35,815 nt of DNA from Kocuria palustris (GTDB taxonomy: Bacteria > Actinomycetota > Actinomycetes > Actinomycetales > Micrococcaceae), in assembly GCF_007666205.1 (NCBI RefSeq), contig NZ_VDOR01000016.1, positions 1 to 35,815 on the forward strand. Reading direction: 5' to 3'. Below the pieces are notes generated by a model. That model was given only the letters and a program-made list of their open reading frames with translations, had not been told where the DNA came from and did no database searches. How positions within the stretch are numbered: position 1 is the first letter of the stretch; the number at the start of each line of letters is the position of its first letter. The position numbers were made by a program, and so were the translations under genes. This document shows positions 17,009 through 24,546 of the stretch, piece after piece.

Positions 17009-17491
17009 TCAGGACCTCAGTTCCAGCACGGACTTGCCCACGCGGAAGGGCCGTCCGGCGTCCACGGCCGCCGCGCGCGTCAGACGCTGCTCGTCGAGGT
17101 AGGTGCCGTTGGTCGAACCGAGGTCCTCGAGGAACCAGCGGGAGCCCTGGGGGAAGAGGCGGGCGTGGCGCCCCGAGGCGTAGTCGTCCTCCAGCGGGAT
17201 GTCGCAGTCGGGGGAGCGGCCCATGGTCGCGGGGGCGCTGCCGAGCTGATGGGCGCGCCCGGCCGTCGGGCCGTCGAGCACCACGAGGGTGCCGGGAAGG
17301 CGGCGCGCGGCGGGCTCGGCGGCCGCGCCGGCGGGCCCGGGCCGGCCCCGGCCGGAGGCGCTGCGCCCGGCGGGACGGCGGCGGCGGTCCACGGACAGGT
17401 CGCGGCCCTGCGTGAGGACCACGGCGATGATCATGGCCCACAGCAGGGCCAGGAAGCCGAAGCGCAGCAGCGTGACCGTCAGCTCAGACAT
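17009..17491 (-). CDS. fhaB: FHA-domain membrane protein FhaB (FipA-like)
   Basis: This 160-residue protein begins with a membrane helix (about 5-27), then a basic, Gly/Pro-rich linker and a C-terminal FHA domain (about 68-158). Phosphothreonine-binding residues appear in MGRSPDCDI, in the SGRHARL segment and in DLGSTNGTYLD. In mycobacteria the equivalent protein (FipA) links FtsZ and FtsQ after phosphorylation. The ATG at 17491 lies inside the end of fhaA (8-base overlap), and the stop is followed after three bases by pstP. Confidence 0.93.
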   Translation of the reverse strand: MSELTVTLLRFGFLALLWAMIIAVVLTQGRDLSVDRRRRPAGRSASGRGRPGPAGAAAEPAARRLPGTLVVLDGPTAGRAHQLGSAPATMGRSPDCDIPLEDDYASGRHARLFPQGSRWFLEDLGSTNGTYLDEQRLTRAAAVDAGRPFRVGKSVLELRS

Positions 17492-18278
17492 TCTTCCGGT
17501 TCCTCCTGGGGGCCACGAGCCGGAAGACGATGCGGGTGCGGCCCATCTCGATGACCGCGCCGTTGACGAGCTCCGTGCGCCCGCGCAGGCGCTCGCCGTC
17601 CACGAGGGAGCCGTTGGTCGAGCCGAGGTCGACGGCCAGCCAGTGCTCGCCCTCGCGTCGGATCTCGAGGTGCTGGCGGGACACCCCGGTGTCCTCGACG
17701 GTGACGTCGGCGCTCGAGGAGCGGCCCAGCACCACGGAATCGGCCTCGATGCTCAGGCGCTGGCCGTCGACATCCAGCACGGGGATCCAGTGCTCGGGGG
17801 TGCGGTGGGGAGGCTCCCACTGCTCGCGCAGCGGCCGGCCGGCGGCCGGGGCAGGACGCGGGGCCTCCCGGGCCGCGGAGGGCGCCGGCGCCGCGTCCTC
17901 GGCGCTGGTGCGCCGCGCGGAGGAGATGATCTCGAAGCGCCCGCGCTCGATCTCGGGGCTGCGGGTGAAGGAGACGCGCACCGAGCCCTGCAGCGTGTAG
18001 GCCTGGGAGCGCGCGTGCTTGATGACGACCTCGCACAGCTCCTCGGCCAGCGGGGTCCCCCACTCCTGGGCGCGGGGGAAGTCCTCGTCGGAGAACTCCA
18101 CGACGAAGTCGTTGGGCGCCATGGTGCGGCCGGCGGAGATGGTGAAGGAGTGCTCGTCGAGCTCGCGGCGCAGGGCGCTGGCGATCTCGACGGCCTCGAT
18201 GCGGCGGCTCGACCCCGTGGAGAACGCGGTGCGCACGGCTCTCTCGATGCCGCGTTCCAGATTGTCCAGGAATCCCAT
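17484..18278 (-). CDS. fhaA: FHA-domain protein FhaA with DUF3662 domain
   Basis: This 264-residue cytoplasmic protein is the first gene of the kinase operon. Residues 1-125 form the DUF3662 domain (opens MGFLDNLERGIERAV). A Pro/Ala linker follows, and residues about 165-258 are an FHA domain with GRS at 185-187, S200-R-Q-H203 and DLGSTNGSLVD. FhaA in mycobacteria binds the phosphorylated pseudokinase domain of MviN/MurJ, controlling lipid II supply. It is shorter than M. tuberculosis FhaA (527) because the central disordered region is brief. The ATG at 18278 has GGAGG about 5 bases upstream; upstream starts lack conserved sequence. Confidence 0.94.
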   Translation of the reverse strand: MGFLDNLERGIERAVRTAFSTGSSRRIEAVEIASALRRELDEHSFTISAGRTMAPNDFVVEFSDEDFPRAQEWGTPLAEELCEVVIKHARSQAYTLQGSVRVSFTRSPEIERGRFEIISSARRTSAEDAAPAPSAAREAPRPAPAAGRPLREQWEPPHRTPEHWIPVLDVDGQRLSIEADSVVLGRSSSADVTVEDTGVSRQHLEIRREGEHWLAVDLGSTNGSLVDGERLRGRTELVNGAVIEMGRTRIVFRLVAPRRNRKNV

Positions 18279-18379
18279 GCGCCCTCCTTCCACGGTCGTC
18301 GGGTGCGCCGGTCGCTGCCGCGGGGGACAGCGTGCTCCCGATGCGTCTCGGGCCGCCAGGGTGCAGATGTGCTCCCAGG

Positions 18380-18467
18380 ATAGTAGACGGTATCCGGCGC
18401 ACCGCCTCGGGGCATCGCGAGCAGAGGTCATCCAGCCACACCAGGATGGGCGTCCGGTGTGCCGGAC
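18380..18467. promoter_or_regulatory. Divergent control region between fhaA and the lipoprotein gene
   Basis: On the minus strand TACTAT (18385-18380) is a fair -10 element for the kinase operon, about 100 bases before fhaA, though no good -35 pairs with it. GTCCGG at 18452-18457 and CCGGAC at 18462-18467 form a perfect inverted repeat with a 4-base spacer, about 95 bases ahead of the lipoprotein ATG. No tRNA is seen here. Confidence 0.3.
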
Positions 18468-18561
18468 ATGGACGTCCGCTGAGCCGGGCGGACCGCGGGA
18501 GCGCGGTCGCGGCGCTCGCTGCGCGCTTGTGACCTGGGGCGCGATCCTTCAAGGTGGTGCC

Positions 18562-19317
18562 ATGGATATCGAGCAGACCACCGAGAGGAACCTGTCCGCC
18601 TTCTCCCGCGCTCCCCGCCGCCGCTCGCTGGGCCTGGCCCTGCCGGCGCTGGGGCTGTCCGCACTGGTCCTGGCCGGCTGCGGAGGCGGCGAGGAGGCGG
18701 CCCAGGAGGGCGGCGCCTCCGCCGAGGACTCCGCCTCCCAGGCCGTCGGCGACGACGCCACCACGGCCGAGGCCACGGACGACGCGACCGAGGACTCCAC
18801 CGACGATGCGACGGACGACGCCTCGGAGGACGCGGCGGACGACGCTTCGGACGATGCCTCCGATGAGCCCTCATCCGAGGCCTCGGAGGGCGCCGGAGGG
18901 GGCGTCGCGGCCGGCGCGGGGATCCCCACGGATCCCGCGGACCTGGACGAGATCCTCGGGGCCGCCGAGGGCACGCTCGACGGCTCCACGGCAGTCTCGG
19001 TCGAGGACGCCCGCGACGCCGGCTGGGAGGTGACCGTGGTCGAGGGCACCCAGGAGCAGGAGGTGCGCGTCGCCGACGACCTGTCCACCGAGGTGATCGA
19101 GACCGAGTCCGATGACGACCAGGACGTCGATCCCGCCTCGGTCGGGACGTCGCTGAGCGAGGCCGTCGAGGCGGCCTCGGCGGATCAGGACGGCACGGTG
19201 ACGGAGGTCGGTCTGGGCGAGGACGACGGCCGCACCGGGTGGACGGTCGAGTTCGACGACGAGATCGAGGTCGAGGTCGACGCGGACTCGGGCGACGTCG
19301 TGGGCACGGACAGCTGA
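18562..19317 (+). CDS. Acidic PepSY-like lipoprotein
   Basis: This 251-residue protein has a long basic N-terminus, a hydrophobic segment and a lipobox LVLAGC with the lipidated Cys at 40, so the mature protein is anchored outside the membrane. Residues about 48-112 are a highly acidic low-complexity spacer of D, A, S, E and T repeats. The remainder (about 125-251) shows a PepSY-like pattern: AVSVEDARDAGWEVTVVEG, and GTVTEVGLGEDDGRTGWTVEFDDEIEVEVDADSGDV at the end. PepSY domains may inhibit or bind secreted enzymes; the partner is unknown. The ATG at 18562 has AAGGTGG about 5 bases upstream. The strongly acidic spacer could also bind divalent cations, which is inference. Confidence 0.8.
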   Translation: MDIEQTTERNLSAFSRAPRRRSLGLALPALGLSALVLAGCGGGEEAAQEGGASAEDSASQAVGDDATTAEATDDATEDSTDDATDDASEDAADDASDDASDEPSSEASEGAGGGVAAGAGIPTDPADLDEILGAAEGTLDGSTAVSVEDARDAGWEVTVVEGTQEQEVRVADDLSTEVIETESDDDQDVDPASVGTSLSEAVEAASADQDGTVTEVGLGEDDGRTGWTVEFDDEIEVEVDADSGDVVGTDS

Positions 19318-19366
19318 TCGCCGCCGGCCGGGACCGGCCCTGGTGAGCCGCGATCGCGGCGATCAC

Positions 19367-19421
19367 GACGACGCACGGCCCGTCGCATCCCCGCCGGGGG
19401 AGCGACGGGCCGTGCGTCGTC
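19367..19421. terminator. Bidirectional terminator between lipoprotein and DASS genes
   Basis: Positions 19367-19386 pair perfectly with 19402-19421, and the loop folds again (CCCC with GGGG), giving a nearly continuous stem. It lies midway between convergent genes. Confidence 0.78.
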
Positions 19422-19474
19422 CGTCCTGAGGGCGCGGTCGTCCCCGGCGCGGCCGGTGCGACAGCGGCGTGTCC

Positions 19475-21160
19475 TCAGCCCAGCACGCCGAACACCCACG
19501 CGGCCAGGGTCATGGTCACGAGCGTGATGAGCACCAGGCCCGCGAGGTTGAGCCACAGGCCGCCCTTGATCATCTGCGGGATCGTCACGTACCCGGACCC
19601 GTAGGCGATCGCATTGGGCGGGGTGGCCACGGGGAGCATGAACGCGCACGTGGCCACCAGCGCCACCGGGATCGCCAGCAGCAGGGGATCCAGTCCCATG
19701 CCCAGCGCGATGCCGCCGGCCACGGGCAGGAAGGTGGCCGCGGTGGCCGTGTTGGAGGTCAGCTCCGTCAGGAACAGGATGCCGGCCGCGAACAGCGCCA
19801 CGAGCAGCACGACGGGCAGGCCGCCGAGCCCGGAGGCGACCTCGCCGATCCATTCGGTGAGCCCGGAGGACGAGAACTGCGCGGACAGCGCCAGGCCACC
19901 GCCGAACAGCAGCAGCACGCCCCACGGCAGCTTGAGCGCGGAGTCCCAGTCGAGCAGGCGCACGCCGCGCGCCGCTCCGGCGGGCAGCAGGAAGAGCAGC
20001 ACCCCCACGAGCATGGCGATCCCGGCATCGGTGATCGGGGGCGTCTCGGCGCCGACCCAGTCGGTCACCAGCGGGACGAAGACCCAGGCCAGAGCGGCGA
20101 GCACGAAGATCACGAGCACCCGCTTCTCGCCGGGGGAGGCCGCGCCGAGCTTGGCGAGCTCGTCCTCGATCAGCTGCTTCCCGCCGGGGATCTCGTCGAT
20201 CTCGGGCTTGAAGAGGACCTTGGTCAGCAGGACCCAGCACACGGCCATCATGGCCACGGCCAGCGGGACGCCCACGAGCATCCACTGCCCGAACCCGATC
20301 TGGACGTCGTGCTCGGAGGACATGTAGCCCACCAGGAGGGTGTTGGGCGGGGTGCCGATGATCGTGCCGAGCGATCCGATCGATGCCGCGTAGGCGATGC
20401 CGAGCATCAGAGCCGTGCCGAAGTCGGACTTCACGGGGGTCTGCGCGGCGTCGTCGTCCTCGGCCTGGGCGCCGTCGTCCTCGATCTCGTCGGAGGCCCG
20501 GTTGACGAGCAGCAGGACGGAGATGCCGATCGGCAGCATCATCACGGCCGTCGCGGTGTTCGAGACCCACATGGACAGGAAGCCGGTCGCGATCATGAAG
20601 CCGGCGATCATCTGCGGCGGCCTGGTGCCGATCAGCCGCACGGTCAGCAGGGCGATCCGCCGGTGCAGGTTCCAGCGCTGCATGGCCAGCGCCAGCAGGA
20701 ACCCGCCCATGAACAGGAAGATGACGTTGTTGCCGTAGGAGGCGCCGACGTCGTCCAGGGGGGTCGAGCCCAGCGTGGGGAAGACGATCAGCGGGATCAG
20801 GGCCGTGGCCGGGATCGGCAGGGCCTCGGTCATCCACCACACGGCCATGAGCACGGCCGTGCCCGCGGTCAGGCGGGCCTCGTGGGGGACGTCGCCCGGC
20901 ATCACGAGGTAGACCAGGATCCCCAGGGCCAGGCCGGCGGCCAGCCCGAGCCACTGGATCTGCACCGTCCGGGTGGGCTTGGCTGGCTCGCGCTCCCCGG
21001 GGGAGAGCTGGTCGATCTCCTCGTTGCGGTGCGGGTCGGCGTCCTGGCCGATCAGGTGATCGCCGGGCACCTTCCGCCCGACGGGGGTCGAGCCGCCGCG
21101 CGGATGATCGGGCAGGACGTCGTCGCGGGGTTCGGGGACGGACCAGGGGTGGATCGGCAT
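19475..21160 (-). CDS. DASS/SLC13-family anion:sodium symporter
   Basis: This transporter family moves dicarboxylates, citrate or sulfate with sodium. The 561-residue protein has about twelve membrane helices and the two diagnostic SNT motifs, SNTATAVMMLP and SNTATAATFLP, each in a hairpin repeat. GTIIGTPPNTLLVG and MLPVATPPNAIAYGSG are the matching Pro-rich loops. The cytoplasmic N-terminus of about 65 residues and a central acidic loop (DEIEDDGAQAEDDDAA) are variable. The ATG at 21160 has GGAG with 5 bases of spacing; an upstream start at 21193 lacks this. Similarity looks closest to the dicarboxylate branch, but substrate cannot be fixed. Confidence 0.9.
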   Translation of the reverse strand: MPIHPWSVPEPRDDVLPDHPRGGSTPVGRKVPGDHLIGQDADPHRNEEIDQLSPGEREPAKPTRTVQIQWLGLAAGLALGILVYLVMPGDVPHEARLTAGTAVLMAVWWMTEALPIPATALIPLIVFPTLGSTPLDDVGASYGNNVIFLFMGGFLLALAMQRWNLHRRIALLTVRLIGTRPPQMIAGFMIATGFLSMWVSNTATAVMMLPIGISVLLLVNRASDEIEDDGAQAEDDDAAQTPVKSDFGTALMLGIAYAASIGSLGTIIGTPPNTLLVGYMSSEHDVQIGFGQWMLVGVPLAVAMMAVCWVLLTKVLFKPEIDEIPGGKQLIEDELAKLGAASPGEKRVLVIFVLAALAWVFVPLVTDWVGAETPPITDAGIAMLVGVLLFLLPAGAARGVRLLDWDSALKLPWGVLLLFGGGLALSAQFSSSGLTEWIGEVASGLGGLPVVLLVALFAAGILFLTELTSNTATAATFLPVAGGIALGMGLDPLLLAIPVALVATCAFMLPVATPPNAIAYGSGYVTIPQMIKGGLWLNLAGLVLITLVTMTLAAWVFGVLG

Positions 21161-21222
21161 GGGGGCTCCGCATCGTGATGTGACCGGTGGCACTTCAGAC
21201 TATCTGCGGGATGCTCCCAGCA

Positions 21223-21263
21223 CTCCATCAGGCCGGCAACCGGGTGTCGCCGGCCCGATGGAG
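21223..21263 (-). terminator. Terminator downstream of serA
   Basis: CTCCAT/ATGGAG (outer) and GGCCGGC/GCCGGCC (inner) form a 13-bp stem with a small internal loop, beginning 11 bases after the serA stop. It separates serA from the DASS gene on the same strand. Confidence 0.6.
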
Positions 21264-21273
21264 CCGGCGTGCG

Positions 21274-22476
21274 TCAGTGCTCGCCGATGGTGGCCAGGCG
21301 CTGGGTGGCGGCCAGGCCCAGGATCTCGTCGATGACCTCGCGGGTCACGCCGGAGGAGCAGTCGGTGACCAGGTAGCCGGTCGTGCCCTGCGTGACGAGG
21401 GTCTGGCGGTCGACGTTGACCTGGTGCTGCGAGAACACGCTGTTCACCGAGGAGAGGACGCCGGGGACGTTCTCGTGGACGTGGAGCAGGCGGACGCCGG
21501 TGATCACGGGGGCCAGGGCGGCCTCGGGAAAGTTGACCGCCAGCTCCGTCGAGCCGTTCTCGATGTAGTCCAGCAGCTTGCCGGCCACGAACTGGCCGAT
21601 GTTCTCCTGCGCCTCGGCGGTCGAGCCGCCCACGTGCGGGGTCAGGATGACGTTGGGCAGGCCCTGCAGGGGGGATGCGAAGGCCTCGCCCGCGGCCTTG
21701 GGCTCCTCGGGGTAGACGTCGATGCCGGCGCCGGCGATGTGCCCGGAGGTCAGGGCGTCGTGCAGGGCGTCGATGTCCACCACGTGCCCGCGCGAGAGGT
21801 TCAGGAACAGCGTGCGCGGGCGCATCTTCTCGAACTCGGCCCGCCCGATCAGGTTCCGGTTCGAGCTGCGGCCGTCGACGTGCACGGAGATGCACTCCGC
21901 GTTCTCGAAGAGCTCGTCCATGGTCGCGCACTTGCGGGCATTGCCCATGGGCAGCTCGTCGCGCACGTCGTAGAAGTAGACGTGCATGCCGAGGGCCTCG
22001 GCCACCACGGAGAGCTGCTTGCCGATGTTGCCGTAGCCGATCAGGCCCAGGGTGCGGCCGCGGACCTCGTGGGCGCCCTTGGCGGACTTGTCCCACAGGC
22101 CCTCGTGCATGCCGCGGTTCTTGTCCGTGAGGTGGCGGGCCAGGGCGATGATCTCGGCGATCGCCAGCTCCACGACCGAGCGCGTGTTGGAGTACGGGGC
22201 GTTGAAGCACGGGGTGGCGGTCTCGGCGGCGGCCTCCAGATCGATCTGATTGGTGCCGATGCAGAACGCGCCGACGGCCATCAGGTCCGGACGGGCCTCC
22301 AGGACGCGGCGCGTGACCTGGGTCTTGGAGCGGATGCCGAGCAGACCGACGCCCTCGAGCGCCTCGATCAGCTCGTCCTCGTCCAGCGCGCCGGGACGGG
22401 TCTCGACCTCGATCCCGTGGCGGCGCAGGATGTCTTCGGCTTCGGTGTGGATGTTCTCCAGGAGCAGGGCTTTCAC
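21274..22476 (-). CDS. serA: D-3-phosphoglycerate dehydrogenase, ACT-domain (E. coli-like) type
   Basis: SerA oxidises 3-phosphoglycerate to phosphohydroxypyruvate, the first step of serine synthesis. The 400-residue protein is close in length to E. coli SerA (410). It has the NAD-binding LIGYGNIG (145-152), catalytic Arg229, Glu258 and His281 (TPHVGGSTAEAQENIG), and one C-terminal ACT domain (about 329-400). There HVHENVPGVL and HQVNV preserve the serine-binding His and Asn residues, so feedback inhibition by serine is likely. It lacks the extra ASB domain of the longer mycobacterial SerA. The start is GTG at 22476; a TAGGAT hexamer sits exactly 7 bases before it, which may mean a leaderless transcript. 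Confidence 0.93.
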   Translation of the reverse strand: MKALLLENIHTEAEDILRRHGIEVETRPGALDEDELIEALEGVGLLGIRSKTQVTRRVLEARPDLMAVGAFCIGTNQIDLEAAAETATPCFNAPYSNTRSVVELAIAEIIALARHLTDKNRGMHEGLWDKSAKGAHEVRGRTLGLIGYGNIGKQLSVVAEALGMHVYFYDVRDELPMGNARKCATMDELFENAECISVHVDGRSSNRNLIGRAEFEKMRPRTLFLNLSRGHVVDIDALHDALTSGHIAGAGIDVYPEEPKAAGEAFASPLQGLPNVILTPHVGGSTAEAQENIGQFVAGKLLDYIENGSTELAVNFPEAALAPVITGVRLLHVHENVPGVLSSVNSVFSQHQVNVDRQTLVTQGTTGYLVTDCSSGVTREVIDEILGLAATQRLATIGEH

Positions 22477-22483
22477 GGCTCCG

Positions 22484-22489
22484 ATCCTA
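22484..22489 (-). promoter_or_regulatory. Possible -10 element for a leaderless serA transcript
   Basis: TAGGAT on the minus strand lies 7 bases before the serA GTG, so transcription could start at the start codon. A GGAG also lies 2 bases before GTG, too close for a normal ribosome binding site. No -35 is apparent. Confidence 0.35.
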
Positions 22490-22521
22490 GCGACCGTCCC
22501 GGACGCCGCCGCACGGCGGGG

Positions 22522-23307
22522 TCAGTCCCGCAGGTCGATCCCGAACACCCGGCGCACGGCCGTGACGACGTGGCGCCCGTGGCGGTGGGTCGACGGCGTC
22601 GAGGCGAAGGGCAGGAAGCGACCCGGGTGATCCGGATGGGTGATCTTCCCGTGGGTCGGTCCCGAGGTCGCCACCTCGAAGCCGGCGCCGCGCAGGCGCT
22701 TGAGCAGCTCCCTGCGGGTCGTCGGATAGCGCGTCCCCTGCTTGCCGGAGGCGCGGGGATCCGCGCCGGGCTCGTCCGGCAGCGGGGCCTCCGGGCGCCG
22801 GGCGGTCGCCCAGCCCGAGCGGTAGATGCCCACCACGATGCCCTCGGCCCGCGTGACCTGCACGCACAGCTCGCCGCGCAGGAAGTGATCGGTGCGCCCC
22901 AGATCGGCGGTCCAGACGTCGTCGGGGGCGTCGACGACGGCCTGCATCTGCTCGAGCGTCGCATCCCAGGCGCCCACGACGTGCACCCTGTCCTCGGACA
23001 GCCGCAGGCGCGAGCCGCGCGCGGTCGGGGCCGGCGCGCCGGTGTCCACGGTGTAGAGCGCGTCCTCGGGGGCCGGGGCGGGCCCGGGCTGCGGGGCCGC
23101 GGCGATCCGGGCCGCGACGTCGCGCCAGCGCTGCGCCTCGTGCCGCGCCTGGTCGCGCCGGCGCCGGGCGGCCTCGGCCTCCTGCCGGGCCTGTCGCGCG
23201 CGCACCTGCGGCGCCGGGGTCCAGTCGACGGGCTCGACCGACAGCGCGGGGTCCCGCCGGCCGCGCATGACCGACGGCGAGGGCGTGGGCCGGGGCTGGT
23301 CGGCCAT
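22522..23307 (-). CDS. Unknown protein with possible DUF4258-like and HicA-like domains
   Basis: The 261-residue protein does not match any family I can name over its full length. Residues 1-34 are Pro-rich, and 36-70 form an Arg/Ala/Glu-rich helix, probably a coiled coil. Residues about 100-168 (beginning RLRLSEDRVHVVG and ending GIVVGIYRSGWA) resemble the compact DUF4258/BrnT-type toxin fold. Residues about 196-261 (RRELLKRLRGAGFEV, GPTHGKITHP, then a FASTPSTHRHG segment and VRRVFGIDL) resemble HicA mRNA interferases, with His219 in the expected place. No HicB antitoxin is adjacent. The ATG at 23307 has AGGAG just upstream. It lies 45 bases upstream of serA. Both domain calls come from pattern only. 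Confidence 0.6.
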   Translation of the reverse strand: MADQPRPTPSPSVMRGRRDPALSVEPVDWTPAPQVRARQARQEAEAARRRRDQARHEAQRWRDVAARIAAAPQPGPAPAPEDALYTVDTGAPAPTARGSRLRLSEDRVHVVGAWDATLEQMQAVVDAPDDVWTADLGRTDHFLRGELCVQVTRAEGIVVGIYRSGWATARRPEAPLPDEPGADPRASGKQGTRYPTTRRELLKRLRGAGFEVATSGPTHGKITHPDHPGRFLPFASTPSTHRHGRHVVTAVRRVFGIDLRD

Positions 23308-23374
23308 GGTCGTCTCCTGCGATGGGGAGGGGGCGGATCGGGGACTGCGGGGATCGGGGCGGGCAGGCGGCGGA

Positions 23375-23380
23375 TAGGGT
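23375..23380 (+). promoter_or_regulatory. Possible -10 element for a leaderless rlmC transcript
   Basis: TAGGGT lies exactly 7 bases before the GTG start, and there is no ribosome binding site between them. This is consistent with transcription starting at the start codon. No -35 is recognised. Confidence 0.4.
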
Positions 23381-23387
23381 TTCAGCC

Positions 23388-24539
23388 GTGCGCTGCGACT
23401 ACCACGACCGAGGACTGTGCGACTCCTGCACCCTGATCGACCAACCCTATGCGCAGCAGCTCGCCGACAAGCAGGCGGCGGTGCGCTCGCAGCTCGACGC
23501 CGGCGCCGCCGACGTCTCCGCGCTGCAGTGGCTCGATCCGGTCGCCAGTGCCGAGGCGGGCTTCCGCAACAAGGCGAAGATGGTGGTCGCCGGCTCCGTG
23601 GACCGCCCGACGCTGGGCATCCTCGATCCCCGCGGCCGCGGCATCGACCTGCGGGAGTGCCCGCTGTACCCGGCGCCGATCGGGCAGGCCCTGCCCGTCG
23701 TCGCGGCGTTCTGCGCCCAGCTGCGCCTGCTGCCCTACGACGTCCCGAAGGGCCGCGGTGAGCTCAAGCACGTCCTCGTGACCGCGTCCCCCGACGGGGA
23801 GCTCATGCTGCGCTTCGTGCTGCGCTCGCCCCGGATGCTCGGGCGGATCAGGGAGCATCTGGGCATGCTGCTCGAGGCCCTGCCCGGGCTGCGCGTGGTG
23901 ACGGCCAATCTCCAGCCCGAGCACCGGGCCGTGCTCGAGGGCCCGGAGGAGCACGTGCTCACCGAGCAGGACAGCCTGCGCATGCCCGTCAACGGGATCC
24001 CGCTGCGGCTGCGGCCCCGCTCCTTCTTCCAGACCAACACCGAGGTGGCCGCCGCCCTCTACCGGCAGGCCGTCGAGTGGGCGCGGCGGCTGGAGCCCTC
24101 CGAGGTCGTCGACCTGTACTGCGGCGTGGGCGGCTTCGCGCTGCACCTGGCCGCGCCGGAGCGCCGAGTGCACGGCGTGGAGATCTCCGCCGAGGCGGTC
24201 GAGGCCGCACGGGAGGCCGCCGCCGAGCTGGACCTGCCGGACTCGGGGCCGGGCTCGGCCTCCTTCTCGGCGGGGGACGCCACCGCGGTGGAGCGTGCGC
24301 TCGACGGCGAGGTCCCGCTCGTCGTCGTGAACCCGCCGCGTCGCGGGCTGGGAGCGCAGCTGGCCGGGCGGCTGGAGCGCTCGCGGGTGCAGCATCTCAT
24401 CTACTCGAGCTGCAGTGCCCGCACCCTGGCGCGCGATCTGGCCGCCATGCCGTCGTGGCGGCCGCTCGAGGCCCGGCTGCTCGACATGTTCCCGCACACG
24501 GGGCACGCGGAGACCGCCGTCCTGCTGGAGCGCCGCTGA
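23388..24539 (+). CDS. rlmC: 23S rRNA (uracil-C5)-methyltransferase, RlmC-like
   Basis: RlmC methylates a uridine (747 in E. coli numbering) of 23S rRNA with S-adenosylmethionine. This 383-residue protein matches E. coli RlmC in size. It carries the [4Fe-4S]-binding cysteines C3, C11, C14 and C91 (RCDY, LCDSC, RECPLYP). FRNKAKM is at about 60-66, FFQTNTEVA leads into the methyltransferase domain, DLYCGVGGFAL is the SAM site, NPPRRG is at 315-320, and the nucleophile Cys342 is in YSSCSARTLARDL. Glu375 (HAETAVLL) is the likely base. The GTG start fits the cysteine pattern exactly. Most actinobacteria have TRM2-type relatives; this close RlmC form is less expected. It ends 7 bases from the convergent next gene. 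Confidence 0.9.
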   Translation: MRCDYHDRGLCDSCTLIDQPYAQQLADKQAAVRSQLDAGAADVSALQWLDPVASAEAGFRNKAKMVVAGSVDRPTLGILDPRGRGIDLRECPLYPAPIGQALPVVAAFCAQLRLLPYDVPKGRGELKHVLVTASPDGELMLRFVLRSPRMLGRIREHLGMLLEALPGLRVVTANLQPEHRAVLEGPEEHVLTEQDSLRMPVNGIPLRLRPRSFFQTNTEVAAALYRQAVEWARRLEPSEVVDLYCGVGGFALHLAAPERRVHGVEISAEAVEAAREAAAELDLPDSGPGSASFSAGDATAVERALDGEVPLVVVNPPRRGLGAQLAGRLERSRVQHLIYSSCSARTLARDLAAMPSWRPLEARLLDMFPHTGHAETAVLLERR

Positions 24540-24546
24540 CGGGCCG

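Noticed and set aside
18279-18561. A tRNA-Leu gene, as found near fhaA in mycobacteria
   Set aside because: No GGTTCRANTC T-arm, no cloverleaf and no CCA-type end could be found in this region.
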